Assembly (NCBI GenBank): GCA_017553505.1
Contig: JAFZLD010000015.1
Coordinates: 1-64,000 of the forward strand
Direction: 5' to 3'
DNA: 64,000 bases
DNA from: Lachnospiraceae bacterium
Lineage (GTDB): Bacteria > Bacillota > Clostridia > Lachnospirales > Lachnospiraceae
Shown here: piece by piece, positions 34,061 through 44,065 of the stretch
Numbering within the stretch: the stretch's first letter is position 1
Layout: every line of letters begins with the position of its first letter
Program-made: the position numbers and the translations under genes
Notes under the pieces: model-generated
Seen by the model: only the letters and a program-made list of their open reading frames with translations
Told to the model about the DNA's origin: nothing
Database searches by the model: none

Positions 34061-37000
34061 ATGAAAAACTACGGAAAGAAAAGTACCTTCGCAAGCTTCC
34101 TCCCCGGAATTGCGGGAATCAAAGGCATCCCGATCTGGTGCCACTACGTTAACAGGGGCCAGGCGGTAACAAGCTTCGGCACTAAGGATAAGAACGGCGC
34201 CATCATGGAGTTTTCGCCCGCCCACACTGCATATCAGACAGTCAAAAGAAACGGTTTCCGCACTTATATTAAGAAAGACGATACGGTTTACGAGCCCTTT
34301 CATGACGAGAACGTTCCCCACAACATGGATGTGGAGATGAACCTTCTTACCATCGAAGAACAGAACGACAAAAGCGGCCTCAACACCAAAGTCACCTACT
34401 ATGTTCTTCCCGAAGAAGAGCTCGGTGCACTGGTGCGAGAGGTTAACATAACTAATACATCCAATAGAAATGCCCACCTTGAAATCCTCGACGGAATGCC
34501 CGCAATCATTCCCTTCGGAATTAACATGGACAACTTAAAGAACATGGTGGAAACCGCCAAAGCCTGGATGCAGGCTGAAGATACTCCCGCGGGCAACATC
34601 TACTACAGAGTGCGCGCAAGCATCGAAGACTCCACCACGGTTACAGAGATTATTCAGGGTAACTTCGCCCTCTGCCACGACAAGGCAGGCAGAAGAATCC
34701 ACGCGGTTGTGGACCCTGCGGCGATTTTTGCCTACGACAATTCTTTCGAGAACCCTGTAGGCTTCAAAGAAAAAGGCTTATCCGGAGTACACGAGTACAA
34801 GGAGAAGCGTTCAAACCTGTTTCCGTGCGCTTTTTTTGGCCACGCTATAGACTTAAAGCCCGGCGAAAGCATTACCTTTAACGAAGTCTACGGCTTCATA
34901 GAAAGCATGGACAAGCTCGATGCTTACACCGAAGAGCACCACGGCACGGACTACTTCACGCTCAAAAAAGCAAGAGCGCGCGAGCTGACCGCCGATCTTA
35001 CGAACCCTATAGATACCCATACCGCCGACAAGCGCTTCGACGAGTACTGCAGATACACTTTCATGGACAACGCCCTCCGCGGCGGCGCCCCCATCAGACT
35101 CGGCAACAACAAGGTATTCTACGTGTACTCAAGAAAGCACGGCGACACCGAGCGAGACTACAATTTTTTCTCGGTGCTTCCCGAGTTCTATTCTCAGGGC
35201 AACGCAAGCTACAGAGATATCAATCAGAACCGCCGCATGGATGTTTTCTTTGCCCCTTTTACCGGCAGGGAAAACATCAACGAATTCTACAGCCTTATCC
35301 AGCTTGACGGCTACAATCCGCTGGGAATAGAGAAGCTCACATACAAGCTCCCCGAGGACAAGGCCGACACTTTATTAAGTGACCTTGAACCCGGGAACAA
35401 AGCACTTGTGAAGACTTTGGTAACGGGTGGCTACACGCCAGGCGCGCTTTACATGACACTTCTTAAGGTTGTTAAGGCCGACGTTCTTAAAGACCTTTTC
35501 ACAAGCATCATCGACTTCTCCGGATGCCTTGTTAACGGTAACTTCGGCGAAGGTTACTGGTGCGACCACTGGACCTACAACCTCGACCTCGTGAACGAAT
35601 ACTTAAACGTATATCCGGAAAAAGAACACTGCCTGCTTTATTCCGACTCCCTCACGTATTTTAAGTCCGAAGTCAACCTCCTAAAGCGTCACAAACGCTA
35701 CGTCAAGACCGAGAACGGTATAAGGCAGTATAACGCCCTCGATAAGGACAGCATGCGCGTAAACACCGACAAGCTCGTGCGCGCCGACTACGGCAAGGGC
35801 GACACCGTGAAGGTTAACCTCATGGAGAAGTTAATCCTTCTTTCCGCAATTAAGTTTGCTACCCTTGATCCCTACGGAATGGGCATTGAGATGGAAGGGG
35901 GCAAGCCCGGCTGGTACGACGCACTTAACGGCCTTCCCGCACTTCTCGGTTCCTCCATGGGCGAGACTTATGAACTTGCAAGAAACATTCTTTTTACAAT
36001 AAATGCACTTAACAAGCACAAAGAAGACGTTAAGCTCACCGAAGAAGTGGCTAAGCTCTTTATAGACGTATCCGAGGCGGCCGCAAGAGAGACAGATCCC
36101 TTCAAGCGCTGGAACCTTCTTAACGACATTAAGGAAGAGTACAGAGAAAAGACCTACTACGGAATCTCCGGCAAGAAAACATCATTCAGCTATCAGAAAG
36201 CAATCGACATGCTACTGGTACTCTACCGCGCAGTGATGTTCGGCATCGAAAAGGCGCTTAAGTACGGCGACGGCATCTGCCCCATGTACTTTAGCTACGA
36301 AGTGACCGAGTACGATGAGAAGGATGACCTAATCATTCCGCTTAAAACAGAGATTCGCACCCTTCCGCCTTTTCTCGAAGGACAGGTGCGCTACTTAAAG
36401 CTTCCCGAGACCGGCGAAAGAAAGCTGGCTCTCTACAACGAAGTAAAGAACAGTGCCCTCTACGATAAAAAGCTTTCCATGTACAAGGTAAACGGCTCGT
36501 TGGCTAAGGCAAGCTACGAAGTGGGCCGTGCGAAGGCTTTCACTCCGGGCTGGCTTGAGAATGAGTCAATCTGGCTTCACATGGAATACAAGTACCTTTT
36601 GGAACTCATTAAGTCGGGACTTTACAAAGAGTTCTTTGAAGACTTTAAGAACGCAGCCATTCCTTTTCTTGACGAGGAAACCTACGGCCGAAGCACCCTG
36701 GAGAATTCATCTTTCATCGCAAGTTCCGCCAACCCCGACGAGCGCATTCACGGCAAAGGCTTTGTGGCAAGACTCAGCGGTACTACGGTTGAGTTCATGA
36801 ATATCTGGAAGTTAATGATGTTTGGTAAGAATCCTTTCACCGTGGAAAGCGATAAGCTGACGCTTAAGTTCGAGCCTGCAATTCCGAATTACTTAATCGG
36901 CGAGGACAGAAAGGTCAAGGCTATGTTTCTCGGAAGCGTTCCCGTGACATATTCTTTTGACGGAATAAAAGACTACATCCCGGGCGAGTACGAGATCGGC

Positions 37001-37135
37001 GCAATTGTGCTTACTTACAAGAATAATACGCTTATTAACGTCTATAACGGCGCAGTGGAAGATACCGCGGCAGCAGACGTACGCGACGGCAAGGTTAAGT
37101 CGATTGAGGTAAGCGTCATAAAAAAAGAACACTAA
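34061..37135 (+). CDS. Large glycoside phosphorylase, probable GH161 beta-1,3-oligoglucan phosphorylase
   Basis: A 1024-residue cytoplasmic enzyme with no signal. The N-terminal part (to about 290) is a beta-sandwich; a helical barrel follows with FGEGYWCDHWTYNLDLVNEY and EMEGGKPGWYDALNG, in which Asp620 is the likely catalytic acid matching the DWND segment of GH94. This form is the one I connect with GH161, which acts on beta-1,3-linked oligoglucans. A GH161 next to a GH94 and a beta-1,3-glucanase is a known type of gene cluster in Gram-positives. GGGAGAG lies at the end of the preceding gene, so the two are translated together. Confidence 0.78.
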   Translation: MKNYGKKSTFASFLPGIAGIKGIPIWCHYVNRGQAVTSFGTKDKNGAIMEFSPAHTAYQTVKRNGFRTYIKKDDTVYEPFHDENVPHNMDVEMNLLTIEEQNDKSGLNTKVTYYVLPEEELGALVREVNITNTSNRNAHLEILDGMPAIIPFGINMDNLKNMVETAKAWMQAEDTPAGNIYYRVRASIEDSTTVTEIIQGNFALCHDKAGRRIHAVVDPAAIFAYDNSFENPVGFKEKGLSGVHEYKEKRSNLFPCAFFGHAIDLKPGESITFNEVYGFIESMDKLDAYTEEHHGTDYFTLKKARARELTADLTNPIDTHTADKRFDEYCRYTFMDNALRGGAPIRLGNNKVFYVYSRKHGDTERDYNFFSVLPEFYSQGNASYRDINQNRRMDVFFAPFTGRENINEFYSLIQLDGYNPLGIEKLTYKLPEDKADTLLSDLEPGNKALVKTLVTGGYTPGALYMTLLKVVKADVLKDLFTSIIDFSGCLVNGNFGEGYWCDHWTYNLDLVNEYLNVYPEKEHCLLYSDSLTYFKSEVNLLKRHKRYVKTENGIRQYNALDKDSMRVNTDKLVRADYGKGDTVKVNLMEKLILLSAIKFATLDPYGMGIEMEGGKPGWYDALNGLPALLGSSMGETYELARNILFTINALNKHKEDVKLTEEVAKLFIDVSEAAARETDPFKRWNLLNDIKEEYREKTYYGISGKKTSFSYQKAIDMLLVLYRAVMFGIEKALKYGDGICPMYFSYEVTEYDEKDDLIIPLKTEIRTLPPFLEGQVRYLKLPETGERKLALYNEVKNSALYDKKLSMYKVNGSLAKASYEVGRAKAFTPGWLENESIWLHMEYKYLLELIKSGLYKEFFEDFKNAAIPFLDEETYGRSTLENSSFIASSANPDERIHGKGFVARLSGTTVEFMNIWKLMMFGKNPFTVESDKLTLKFEPAIPNYLIGEDRKVKAMFLGSVPVTYSFDGIKDYIPGEYEIGAIVLTYKNNTLINVYNGAVEDTAAADVRDGKVKSIEVSVIKKEH

Positions 37136-37172
37136 AAAAAGAGCACCAAATAAAAAAATAGTGTACTTTTTT
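37134..37172 (+). terminator. Possible weak terminator or attenuator
   Basis: A run of A residues with GAGCAC pairs imperfectly with GTGTAC and seven T residues. It could reduce readthrough from the phosphorylases into the transporter genes. Confidence 0.4.
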
Positions 37173-37235
37173 TGGTCATCCCATCAAATACAATGAAACC
37201 ACGATAAGGAAATGCCAAAAGGAGGGCAAATTATT

Positions 37236-38699
37236 ATGAAAATGAAGAAACTTATTTCTTTATTGCTTGCAGGCGTTATGACATTTTCACTTGCGGCTTG
37301 CGGCGATACAACCGCATCCTCAACCGACAATTCGAACGCAGGCGAGACTAAAGCACCTGTAGCATCCGTTGAAGAAACAGCTACAGAAGACGTAGTTTCA
37401 CAGGCACTTGCAAACGGCGACAAGCTTGTTGTATGGACCCTTGCCAAGGACCTTGAGCAGTTCGCTGACAGATACACCGAGAAGACCGGTGTTCCCACAG
37501 AAGTAATTGTTATCGAGCCTGCTGACTACCCCACAAAGCTTCAGACAGCTATCATGGGCGGCGAGAAAGAACCCGACATCGTAGTAGGTGAGCCTCAGAT
37601 GCTTCCCGAGTTCTTTGACAACGGATTCTTCGCAGACCTTGATGCACTCGGCGCAAGCAACTACGCAGGACAGATTGTTGACTATGTATGGGAAGTAGGT
37701 AAGGATTCCGAAGGCACCACAAGAGCCATCTCTTACCAGATTACTCCCGCAGGTTTCTACTACAGAAGAGACATCGCTGAATCCGTATTCGGTTCATCAG
37801 ATCCCGAAGAGGTTCAAAAGATCTTCTCTTCATACGAGAACATTCTCGAAGCAGGCAGAAAGTTAAAAGAAGCAGGATACAGAATCTTTGCTTCCGACTC
37901 CGAGCTTAACTACTTCTCCGGCGACTCCGCATGGGTTGTGGATGGCAAGCTCAACGTAGACCAGGCTCGTTTTGACTACATGGATATGGTAGTTAAGCTT
38001 TACCAGGAAGACCTTACAGCATATGCTGCACAGTGGTCTACCCCTTGGTATCAGGCAATGAGCGGCGCAGTTCCGGTTCTTACCGCAGATCTTCAGTGGG
38101 GTGACTGGGGCACAGACGAAGAAGGTAATACCAACCTTAACATTTGGGACGCAGAGAACTACAACGCTAACGTAGGTAACTACACCGATACTTACGCAGA
38201 AGTATTTGCATTCGGTCTTCCCGCATGGGGCGTTTTAACCATGAGAGATAACGTAGGCGACACCGCAGGTAAGTGGGGCGTTTGCGCAGGACCCGCATAC
38301 GGCTTCGGCGGCGGTACCTTCATCGGTATCTCCGAACTCTCCGAAAGAAAAGAACTTGCATGGGATTTTGTAAAGTTCTGTACTCTTAACGAAGAAACAG
38401 CTGACTGGTGGATCGAGGCATCCGAAGGTGATACAGTATCCCTTCTTTCTGCACTTGAGAAGCACAAAGACGACACCAATCCCGTATACGGCGGTGAGAA
38501 GATGTACTCTATGTGGCTTGAGCTTGCAAAGGGTATCGACTACTCCAAGGTTACCAAGTACGACACCGCCATTGGCGATGCATGGGGCAACGCTATCTCC
38601 AAGATTAAGACAGGCGAAGCTTCCAAGGAAGATGCTCTTAACGAATTCTATGACACAGTTGAGTCTACATTCGCAGGCGAAATCGTAGTAGAAAGATAA
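37236..38699 (+). CDS. Sugar ABC transporter substrate-binding lipoprotein
   Basis: A 487-residue lipoprotein: signal ending in SLAAC (Cys22), a Thr/Ser/Ala linker, then a family 1 extracellular solute-binding domain that starts at about residue 57 with DKLVVWTLAKDLEQFADRYT. Two permease genes follow, so it should bind beta-glucan oligosaccharides and deliver them for import. The start is set by AAAAGGAGGG 7 bases before the ATG. A strong stem-loop after the gene would favour more binding protein than permease. Confidence 0.92.
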   Translation: MKMKKLISLLLAGVMTFSLAACGDTTASSTDNSNAGETKAPVASVEETATEDVVSQALANGDKLVVWTLAKDLEQFADRYTEKTGVPTEVIVIEPADYPTKLQTAIMGGEKEPDIVVGEPQMLPEFFDNGFFADLDALGASNYAGQIVDYVWEVGKDSEGTTRAISYQITPAGFYYRRDIAESVFGSSDPEEVQKIFSSYENILEAGRKLKEAGYRIFASDSELNYFSGDSAWVVDGKLNVDQARFDYMDMVVKLYQEDLTAYAAQWSTPWYQAMSGAVPVLTADLQWGDWGTDEEGNTNLNIWDAENYNANVGNYTDTYAEVFAFGLPAWGVLTMRDNVGDTAGKWGVCAGPAYGFGGGTFIGISELSERKELAWDFVKFCTLNEETADWWIEASEGDTVSLLSALEKHKDDTNPVYGGEKMYSMWLELAKGIDYSKVTKYDTAIGDAWGNAISKIKTGEASKEDALNEFYDTVESTFAGEIVVER

Positions 38700-38716
38700 G
38701 ATTATCAATACACAAA

Positions 38717-38745
38717 GGGCGGGGGAGCAAACACTCCCCCCGTCC
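38717..38745 (+). promoter_or_regulatory. Stem-loop between binding-protein and permease genes
   Basis: GGGCGGGGGAG pairs with CTCCCCCCGTCC (one bulge, one G-T pair) around a 6-base loop and has no T run after it. Such stems protect the upstream message and raise the level of the binding protein relative to the permeases. Confidence 0.7.
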
Positions 38746-38782
38746 AAATGTATAAGCTCTTTTTGATTAAGGGAGAACATTC

Positions 38783-39724
38783 ATGGCGAACACAACACGA
38801 GTAAAGCAAAAGAAAAGTAAACTTACCGCGTACAATAATTGGGGCTATTTTTTTGTCGCTCCCTTTGTAATTGTATTTTTGATTTTCAGTGTATATCCGG
38901 TTTTAAGAACTCTTTATTTGAGCTTCACGAACTTAAAGGTTACTGGTACACCCAAGTGGATTTGGTTTGATAACTACAAGCGAGTTTTAACGGATAAATT
39001 CTTTTGGAAAGCACTCGGCAATACGATGCGCATATGGATTGTCAACATTGTGCTTCAGTTAGGCCTTGCATTCCTGTTAATGGTTATATTCAGTGATGTT
39101 AAGTATAAGATGAAGGGCTTACGCGTATTCAGAATCGTGTACTACCTTCCGAACCTTATAGCTGCAACATCCATAGCATTCTTATTCAGCACATTTTTCA
39201 TGTTCCCTTACGGAGACTTTAACAACATGATTTCCGCAGTGTTAAATATATTCGGCAAGGTATTCCAGCGTAAAGACTGGCTGGGGTCATCAGACAGCGC
39301 CGGGTACGTTATAGCGGTCATTCAATCATGGATGTGGTTTGGTAACTCCTTCTTAATGCTCATGGCAGGTGTCCAGGGTATCTCCAAGGATTACTTCGAG
39401 GCTGCGGCCATCGACGGAGCGGGAAGATGGACCATATTTACGAAAATTACATTGCCTCTTATCAGACCCATACTTATGTATGTGGCAATCACCTCCCTCA
39501 TCGGCGGTGTGCAGATGTTTGACCTTCCTTACCTCATGATCAGTCCTTCGACCGCATCCTACGGCAAGGTTCAGACGGCAATGATGTACTTATACAAATT
39601 CGGCTTTACCACAGGCACCACCCAGACCGGTTACGCCTCCAGTATCGCTTACACCATGTTCCTCATCATCCTTGTGGCATCGGTGGTTGAATTCAGATTA
39701 TTTAACAGAAAGAAGGAGGACTAA
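38783..39724 (+). CDS. Sugar ABC transporter permease (MalF/UgpA type)
   Basis: A 313-residue inner-membrane permease with six helices. The ATPase-contact loop reads YFEAAAIDGAGRWTIFTKIT, the EAA motif of the MalF side. It should form the pore with the next gene product. GGGAG lies before the ATG. There is no ATPase gene in the operon, so it probably uses a shared MsmK/UgpC-like ATPase encoded elsewhere. Confidence 0.93.
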   Translation: MANTTRVKQKKSKLTAYNNWGYFFVAPFVIVFLIFSVYPVLRTLYLSFTNLKVTGTPKWIWFDNYKRVLTDKFFWKALGNTMRIWIVNIVLQLGLAFLLMVIFSDVKYKMKGLRVFRIVYYLPNLIAATSIAFLFSTFFMFPYGDFNNMISAVLNIFGKVFQRKDWLGSSDSAGYVIAVIQSWMWFGNSFLMLMAGVQGISKDYFEAAAIDGAGRWTIFTKITLPLIRPILMYVAITSLIGGVQMFDLPYLMISPSTASYGKVQTAMMYLYKFGFTTGTTQTGYASSIAYTMFLIILVASVVEFRLFNRKKED

Positions 39725-39730
39725 AAGAAT

Positions 39731-40570
39731 ATGCATCATTCAGTCGGATATCATATTAAAAAATCTCTTATCTATCTGTTCCTTGTAATACTTGCGGTAA
39801 CCTGCATGATTCCTTTCCTCATGATGATGGTTAACGCAACCAGAAGCGGTAACGAGATCCTCACAGGATTCTCTTTAATTCCCAGCACTCATTTAAAAGA
39901 AAACTGGGATACCGTATTTAAGTACTTTAACCTGTTCGTCGGTATGAGAAACAGCATATTGGTAGGCGTTCCCGCAACACTTTTAGGCGCTTACTTCTCA
40001 ACTCTTACCGCCTACGGACTTGCTTTTTACAACTTTAAAGGCAACAAGCTGATATTCACGGTTATCCTCGTATTTATGATGATACCCGGTCAGCTTTCCC
40101 TCATAGGCTTTTACCAGCTTTGCTCCAAGCTTAAACTGGTAAACTCATACATACCCCTAATTTTGCCCGCCATCGCGGCTCCGGGAACCGTTTTCTTTTT
40201 AAGACAGTACATACTGTCCTCACTGCCCAAATCCCTCATAGAGGCAGCGAGAATGGACGGCGCCAACGAGCTTTTCAGCTTTCACCGGATAGTCATCCCC
40301 ATAGTGGCTCCCGCGGTGGCAACCATGGGCATCATGGGATTCATCGGTAACTGGAACAACTACCTTCTTCCGATGATCCTCATCAACAAGAAAAACAAAA
40401 TGACCCTTCCCGTCATGATGGCGACTCTTCGCGCATCACAGGATATTACCCGCAACCAGGGCGCAACATACCTATCGGTTGCGATATCCGTAATCCCGAT
40501 ACTGATTGTATTTGCGGTATTCAGTAAGTACATCATCAGCAGCGTATCGGCAGGCGCGGTCAAAGAATAA
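39731..40570 (+). CDS. Carbohydrate ABC transporter permease (MalG/UgpE type)
   Basis: A 279-residue permease with six helices. The EAA motif reads LIEAARMDGANELFSFHRIV. The pattern of a short polar N terminus and an early hydrophobic helix is usual for the MalG side. AAGGAGG lies 11 bases before ATG and overlaps the stop region of the first permease gene, 6 bases away. A strong terminator follows, closing the transport operon. Confidence 0.93.
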   Translation: MHHSVGYHIKKSLIYLFLVILAVTCMIPFLMMMVNATRSGNEILTGFSLIPSTHLKENWDTVFKYFNLFVGMRNSILVGVPATLLGAYFSTLTAYGLAFYNFKGNKLIFTVILVFMMIPGQLSLIGFYQLCSKLKLVNSYIPLILPAIAAPGTVFFLRQYILSSLPKSLIEAARMDGANELFSFHRIVIPIVAPAVATMGIMGFIGNWNNYLLPMILINKKNKMTLPVMMATLRASQDITRNQGATYLSVAISVIPILIVFAVFSKYIISSVSAGAVKE

Positions 40571-40578
40571 AAAACTAC

Positions 40579-40619
40579 AACCGAGAGCGGTTTATACCCT
40601 CTCGGTTAAAGTGTTTTTA
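40579..40619 (+). terminator. Terminator after the permease genes
   Basis: AACCGAGAG (40579-40587) pairs perfectly with CTCTCGGTT (40599-40607), followed by a T-rich tract. Confidence 0.88.
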
Positions 40620-40672
40620 TTAATTCAAATTGTGTATACTATTAAATAGATTACGTTACAATGGAGGCTTAT

Positions 40673-42244
40673 GTGAAAAGAAAGCTTTTGGCCATATTGC
40701 TTACGTGCACGATGCTTACTCTTGCGGGCTGCGTGGATAAAAAGAATAATACGGGAGAGGACCCCACGCCCATTACATTTGACTGGTACGTTAACTATTC
40801 GTGGTTCGTAACTTCATGGGGCGGAAACTCAGTGTCTGACGCAATTACGAAGGATACAGGTGTGTCGATAAACTTTATTTCGCCACCCGGTAATGAAGCG
40901 GAGAAGCTTAATGCGCTTATAGCTTCCGACTCCCTTCCCGATTTGATTACACTCGGATGGTGGGAGCCTCAGTATGGTGAGATTGTTGAAAGCGGTATGG
41001 TGTATGCCCTCAACGAGCTTGCGGATAAGTACGACCCGTACTTCTATGAGGTTGCGGATGAGACTGTAAGAGACTGGTATACCTGGGCTGACGGTAATAT
41101 CTACTGTTATCCCAATTCAAGCTTTACCCCTAACGACCTGGCGACTCATGATGACATAGCTTCCAACCAGACTTTCCTGGTAAGAAAGGATATTTACGAA
41201 GCTATCGGCAGTCCCGATATGACTACGCCCGAGGGCTTTTACAAGGCGGTTAAGGATGCTTATTACAAATTCCCACAGGTGGGCGGAGAAGCGCTTATTC
41301 CTATAGGGGCGCATGTTTTTGACGATACCGGATGTGTTTCTTTTGACCAGTATCTCATGAATTTTCTGGCGATTCCTTACGAGAAGGACGGCAAGTATTA
41401 CGACAGATATACGGACGAAGAGTATATTAAGTGGCTTAAGATGTTCAGAAAGCTTTCAAGCGAAGGATATTTAAGTCCCGACGTGTTCGTGGATTCAAGA
41501 ACGCAGATGAGTGAGAAAATCGCCAACGGCCGATACTTCTGCATGTTATATCAGCGTACCGACCTGGCGGATCAGGAAAAGCTTTTGTACGAGAAGAGCC
41601 CCGAGAGTATTTATATCGCTGTGGACGGACCGAAGAACAGTAAGGGCGATGACCCGATTCTTCCGTCAAACGGTATTACCGGCTGGACCATAACACTGAT
41701 TTCCAAGAACTGTAAGGACCCTGAGCGTGCGATTAAGTTTATGTCGTACTTGCTCAGTGAGAAAGGTCAGAAACTTATATACCTCGGTGTCGAAGGCGAA
41801 ACATATACCGAGGAAAACGGTGTGGCGACTTTACTTCCCGAGGTTGAGAAGGTGCTTAATTCCGACCGCGAAGAATATAACGCATTATACGGTGCAGACG
41901 ACACCTACTGGATGCTTCAGAATAACGTAATGCAGCTTAAGTGGAAGCTGCCGCTTAAAGAGCCCATGAAGCAGCTTGAGGAGTGGACTTACCCCTACAC
42001 CGCATATCTTGGCCAGTACGAGGTTATGGTGCCCAAGGATGCTGAGCTTGCAAGCCTTTTTACCAAGTGCGACAAGTTATGGAGTAAGACGTTAAAAGAA
42101 CTTCTTTTGGCAGAGACAGACGAAGCGTTCGACAAGATTCTTGAGGATTATAAGACGGAGCGTAAAGCCTTGGGCTATGACAAAGTCATGGCGGAGAAAA
42201 CAAGGCAGATGAAGGAAAACAAAACCCGTCTTAAGATGGAGTAG
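40673..42244 (+). CDS. Second extracellular solute-binding lipoprotein, co-operonic with YesM/YesN
   Basis: A 523-residue lipoprotein with LTLAGC (Cys20). It resembles the long LplA-like binding proteins for oligosaccharides. The start is GTG at 40673: GGAGG lies 5 bases before it, and the in-frame ATG at 40661 would place that ribosome site inside the gene. It has no permease of its own; its stop is directly followed by the kinase start. It may sense ligand for the kinase, or serve the same permeases with other specificity. Confidence 0.86.
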   Translation: MKRKLLAILLTCTMLTLAGCVDKKNNTGEDPTPITFDWYVNYSWFVTSWGGNSVSDAITKDTGVSINFISPPGNEAEKLNALIASDSLPDLITLGWWEPQYGEIVESGMVYALNELADKYDPYFYEVADETVRDWYTWADGNIYCYPNSSFTPNDLATHDDIASNQTFLVRKDIYEAIGSPDMTTPEGFYKAVKDAYYKFPQVGGEALIPIGAHVFDDTGCVSFDQYLMNFLAIPYEKDGKYYDRYTDEEYIKWLKMFRKLSSEGYLSPDVFVDSRTQMSEKIANGRYFCMLYQRTDLADQEKLLYEKSPESIYIAVDGPKNSKGDDPILPSNGITGWTITLISKNCKDPERAIKFMSYLLSEKGQKLIYLGVEGETYTEENGVATLLPEVEKVLNSDREEYNALYGADDTYWMLQNNVMQLKWKLPLKEPMKQLEEWTYPYTAYLGQYEVMVPKDAELASLFTKCDKLWSKTLKELLLAETDEAFDKILEDYKTERKALGYDKVMAEKTRQMKENKTRLKME

Positions 42245-44065
42245 ATGAAAAAGCATAAGTTATATAACGGCTTAAAACTGAATATAAAGTTCACCATCGT
42301 CATCATAGTGACCATTGCCATTACCATGGCGGTGCTTGCCGGTGTGCTTTTCAGAGAGCAGGAAGTGAATGTGGTAAGCGAGTCTAAGGCTTACATGGAG
42401 CATAAGACGGAGCGAAACAAGAGTCAGATAGATACCTGTATCGACTCTATCAATATGTCCACGCAGTTCTTTCTTGCGGACGAGGAGATGCTTAACGTGC
42501 TTAACGCCGCAAGCGAGGGAAGAAGCCTCGATCTTGATGCAATCGTAAGCTTTAAGGAAACAGACGTTAAGAACCTTGAGCGACTTGTCAGCAACAACCC
42601 GTTACTGTACGGCGTGCGAATATATGCATCAAACGATGCCGTATCCGAGGTTATGCCGGTGCTTTATAAGAACTCGCGAATGAGTAATCTTGAGTGGGCG
42701 GAAGAGGGAAGAACCGGCTGGGTATTCGGTTACAACGACACTGCTTTTTCCGCGCTGATTACCAGTCACAGAGAGAGCCTTGCGGGCCTTATTACGCCTA
42801 TTACGGACTATAAGAACGGTGTAATCGGCACGATTGAAGCCGCAGTCAACATGAAGACCATGTTTCCGGCATTATACGAAGGCAAGGACACAGAATACGG
42901 CTTTTTTAAGACCGATGACGGCTTAATATATTATGACGATGCTCAAAGCGACGAGATAGCGGCGCTTATGGAGACTCTCGCCGCAGAGTGCGACAGCGAG
43001 GGGCAGGAAAACTTTGTAAATTACATCAGGCATGACGGCAAGAAATTTGTGGTGTCGGGCGTATACAGTAAGAAGCTCGGCGGTACCCTTATCACCGTCC
43101 TTGATATTACCGCCAACATCAAGAAGGTCTACAACACCAGAAATTTCTTTGTGGGTGTGATGGTGGTAGTGCTTATTCTTTTGGCATTCATCATCGATTT
43201 TATTGTCAAAAGAATGCTGCGACAGTTCTACGCAATACTCGAAAGCATGGAGAAAGTAAGACAAGGTAACCTAAGTGTTCGTATCAAAGAAGAAACCTCC
43301 GATGAGATGGGTGAACTTGGTACGGCTCTTAACGATATGCTTGATAAGATTGAAAAGCTGATGAAGGAGAACATCGACAGAGAAGTCCTTGTTAAGAACT
43401 CGGAGATAAGGGCACTTCAGAACCAGATCAATGCTCATTTTATTTATAACGTACTTGAGTCCATTAAGATGATGGCGGAGATTGAGGAAAAGTACGATAT
43501 CTCCGATGCAATCACATCACTTGGTAAGTTACTAAGATACAGTATGAGATGGGTATCAGGCAACGTTACCGTCGGGCAGGAGCTTGAGTATATTCAGGAC
43601 TACATGGCTCTTATTAATCTAAGATACGACTATCCGATTCACCTTGGCGTAAAGCTTGACGATGCACTGCTTGAACTTGAGATTCCGAAGATGTCGCTTC
43701 AGCCTCTGGTTGAGAATGCGATACTTCACGGCATAGAGCCTCTCGGTGTGGAGAATACCGTATATATTAAGGGCCACCTCGAAGGTGAGGACTGTGTAAT
43801 CGAAGTATCCGACAGTGGCCGCGGAATGTCCGAGGAAGAGATAGCTATTCTACGTAAGCGTATAGAGAGCGAAATCGACGTAAACGGCGGCAAAGGAAAC
43901 GGTATCGGTCTTAAAAACGTCAATGACAGAATTATAATGGCCTTCGGCAAGGAATACGGTCTTTCCATGTATTCCAAGCAGGGCTTGTATACAAAGGCGG
44001 TAGTCAAGATTCCCGCCAGAAGAAACCGAAGAGAAGCGGGTAATAATGTCGGAGGTTTAAAGTGA
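42245..44065 (+). CDS. YesM-type sensor histidine kinase
   Basis: A 606-residue membrane kinase. Helix 1 (about 14-35), an extracellular sensor (about 36-295), helix 2 (about 300-320), HAMP (about 322-375), and then the phospho-acceptor region QNQINAHFIYNVLESI with His398. The ATPase domain has MSLQPLVENAILHGI and GNGIGLKNV. It should phosphorylate the AraC-type regulator that overlaps it by 4 bases. The extracellular part may bind sugar directly or with the neighbouring binding protein. The start follows the previous stop with no gap. Confidence 0.93.
   Translation: MKKHKLYNGLKLNIKFTIVIIVTIAITMAVLAGVLFREQEVNVVSESKAYMEHKTERNKSQIDTCIDSINMSTQFFLADEEMLNVLNAASEGRSLDLDAIVSFKETDVKNLERLVSNNPLLYGVRIYASNDAVSEVMPVLYKNSRMSNLEWAEEGRTGWVFGYNDTAFSALITSHRESLAGLITPITDYKNGVIGTIEAAVNMKTMFPALYEGKDTEYGFFKTDDGLIYYDDAQSDEIAALMETLAAECDSEGQENFVNYIRHDGKKFVVSGVYSKKLGGTLITVLDITANIKKVYNTRNFFVGVMVVVLILLAFIIDFIVKRMLRQFYAILESMEKVRQGNLSVRIKEETSDEMGELGTALNDMLDKIEKLMKENIDREVLVKNSEIRALQNQINAHFIYNVLESIKMMAEIEEKYDISDAITSLGKLLRYSMRWVSGNVTVGQELEYIQDYMALINLRYDYPIHLGVKLDDALLELEIPKMSLQPLVENAILHGIEPLGVENTVYIKGHLEGEDCVIEVSDSGRGMSEEEIAILRKRIESEIDVNGGKGNGIGLKNVNDRIIMAFGKEYGLSMYSKQGLYTKAVVKIPARRNRREAGNNVGGLK

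Noticed and set aside
40661-40672. ATG 40661 as start of the second binding protein
   Set aside because: It would put the GGAGG ribosome site inside the gene; GTG 40673 has correct spacing and gives a normal signal peptide.
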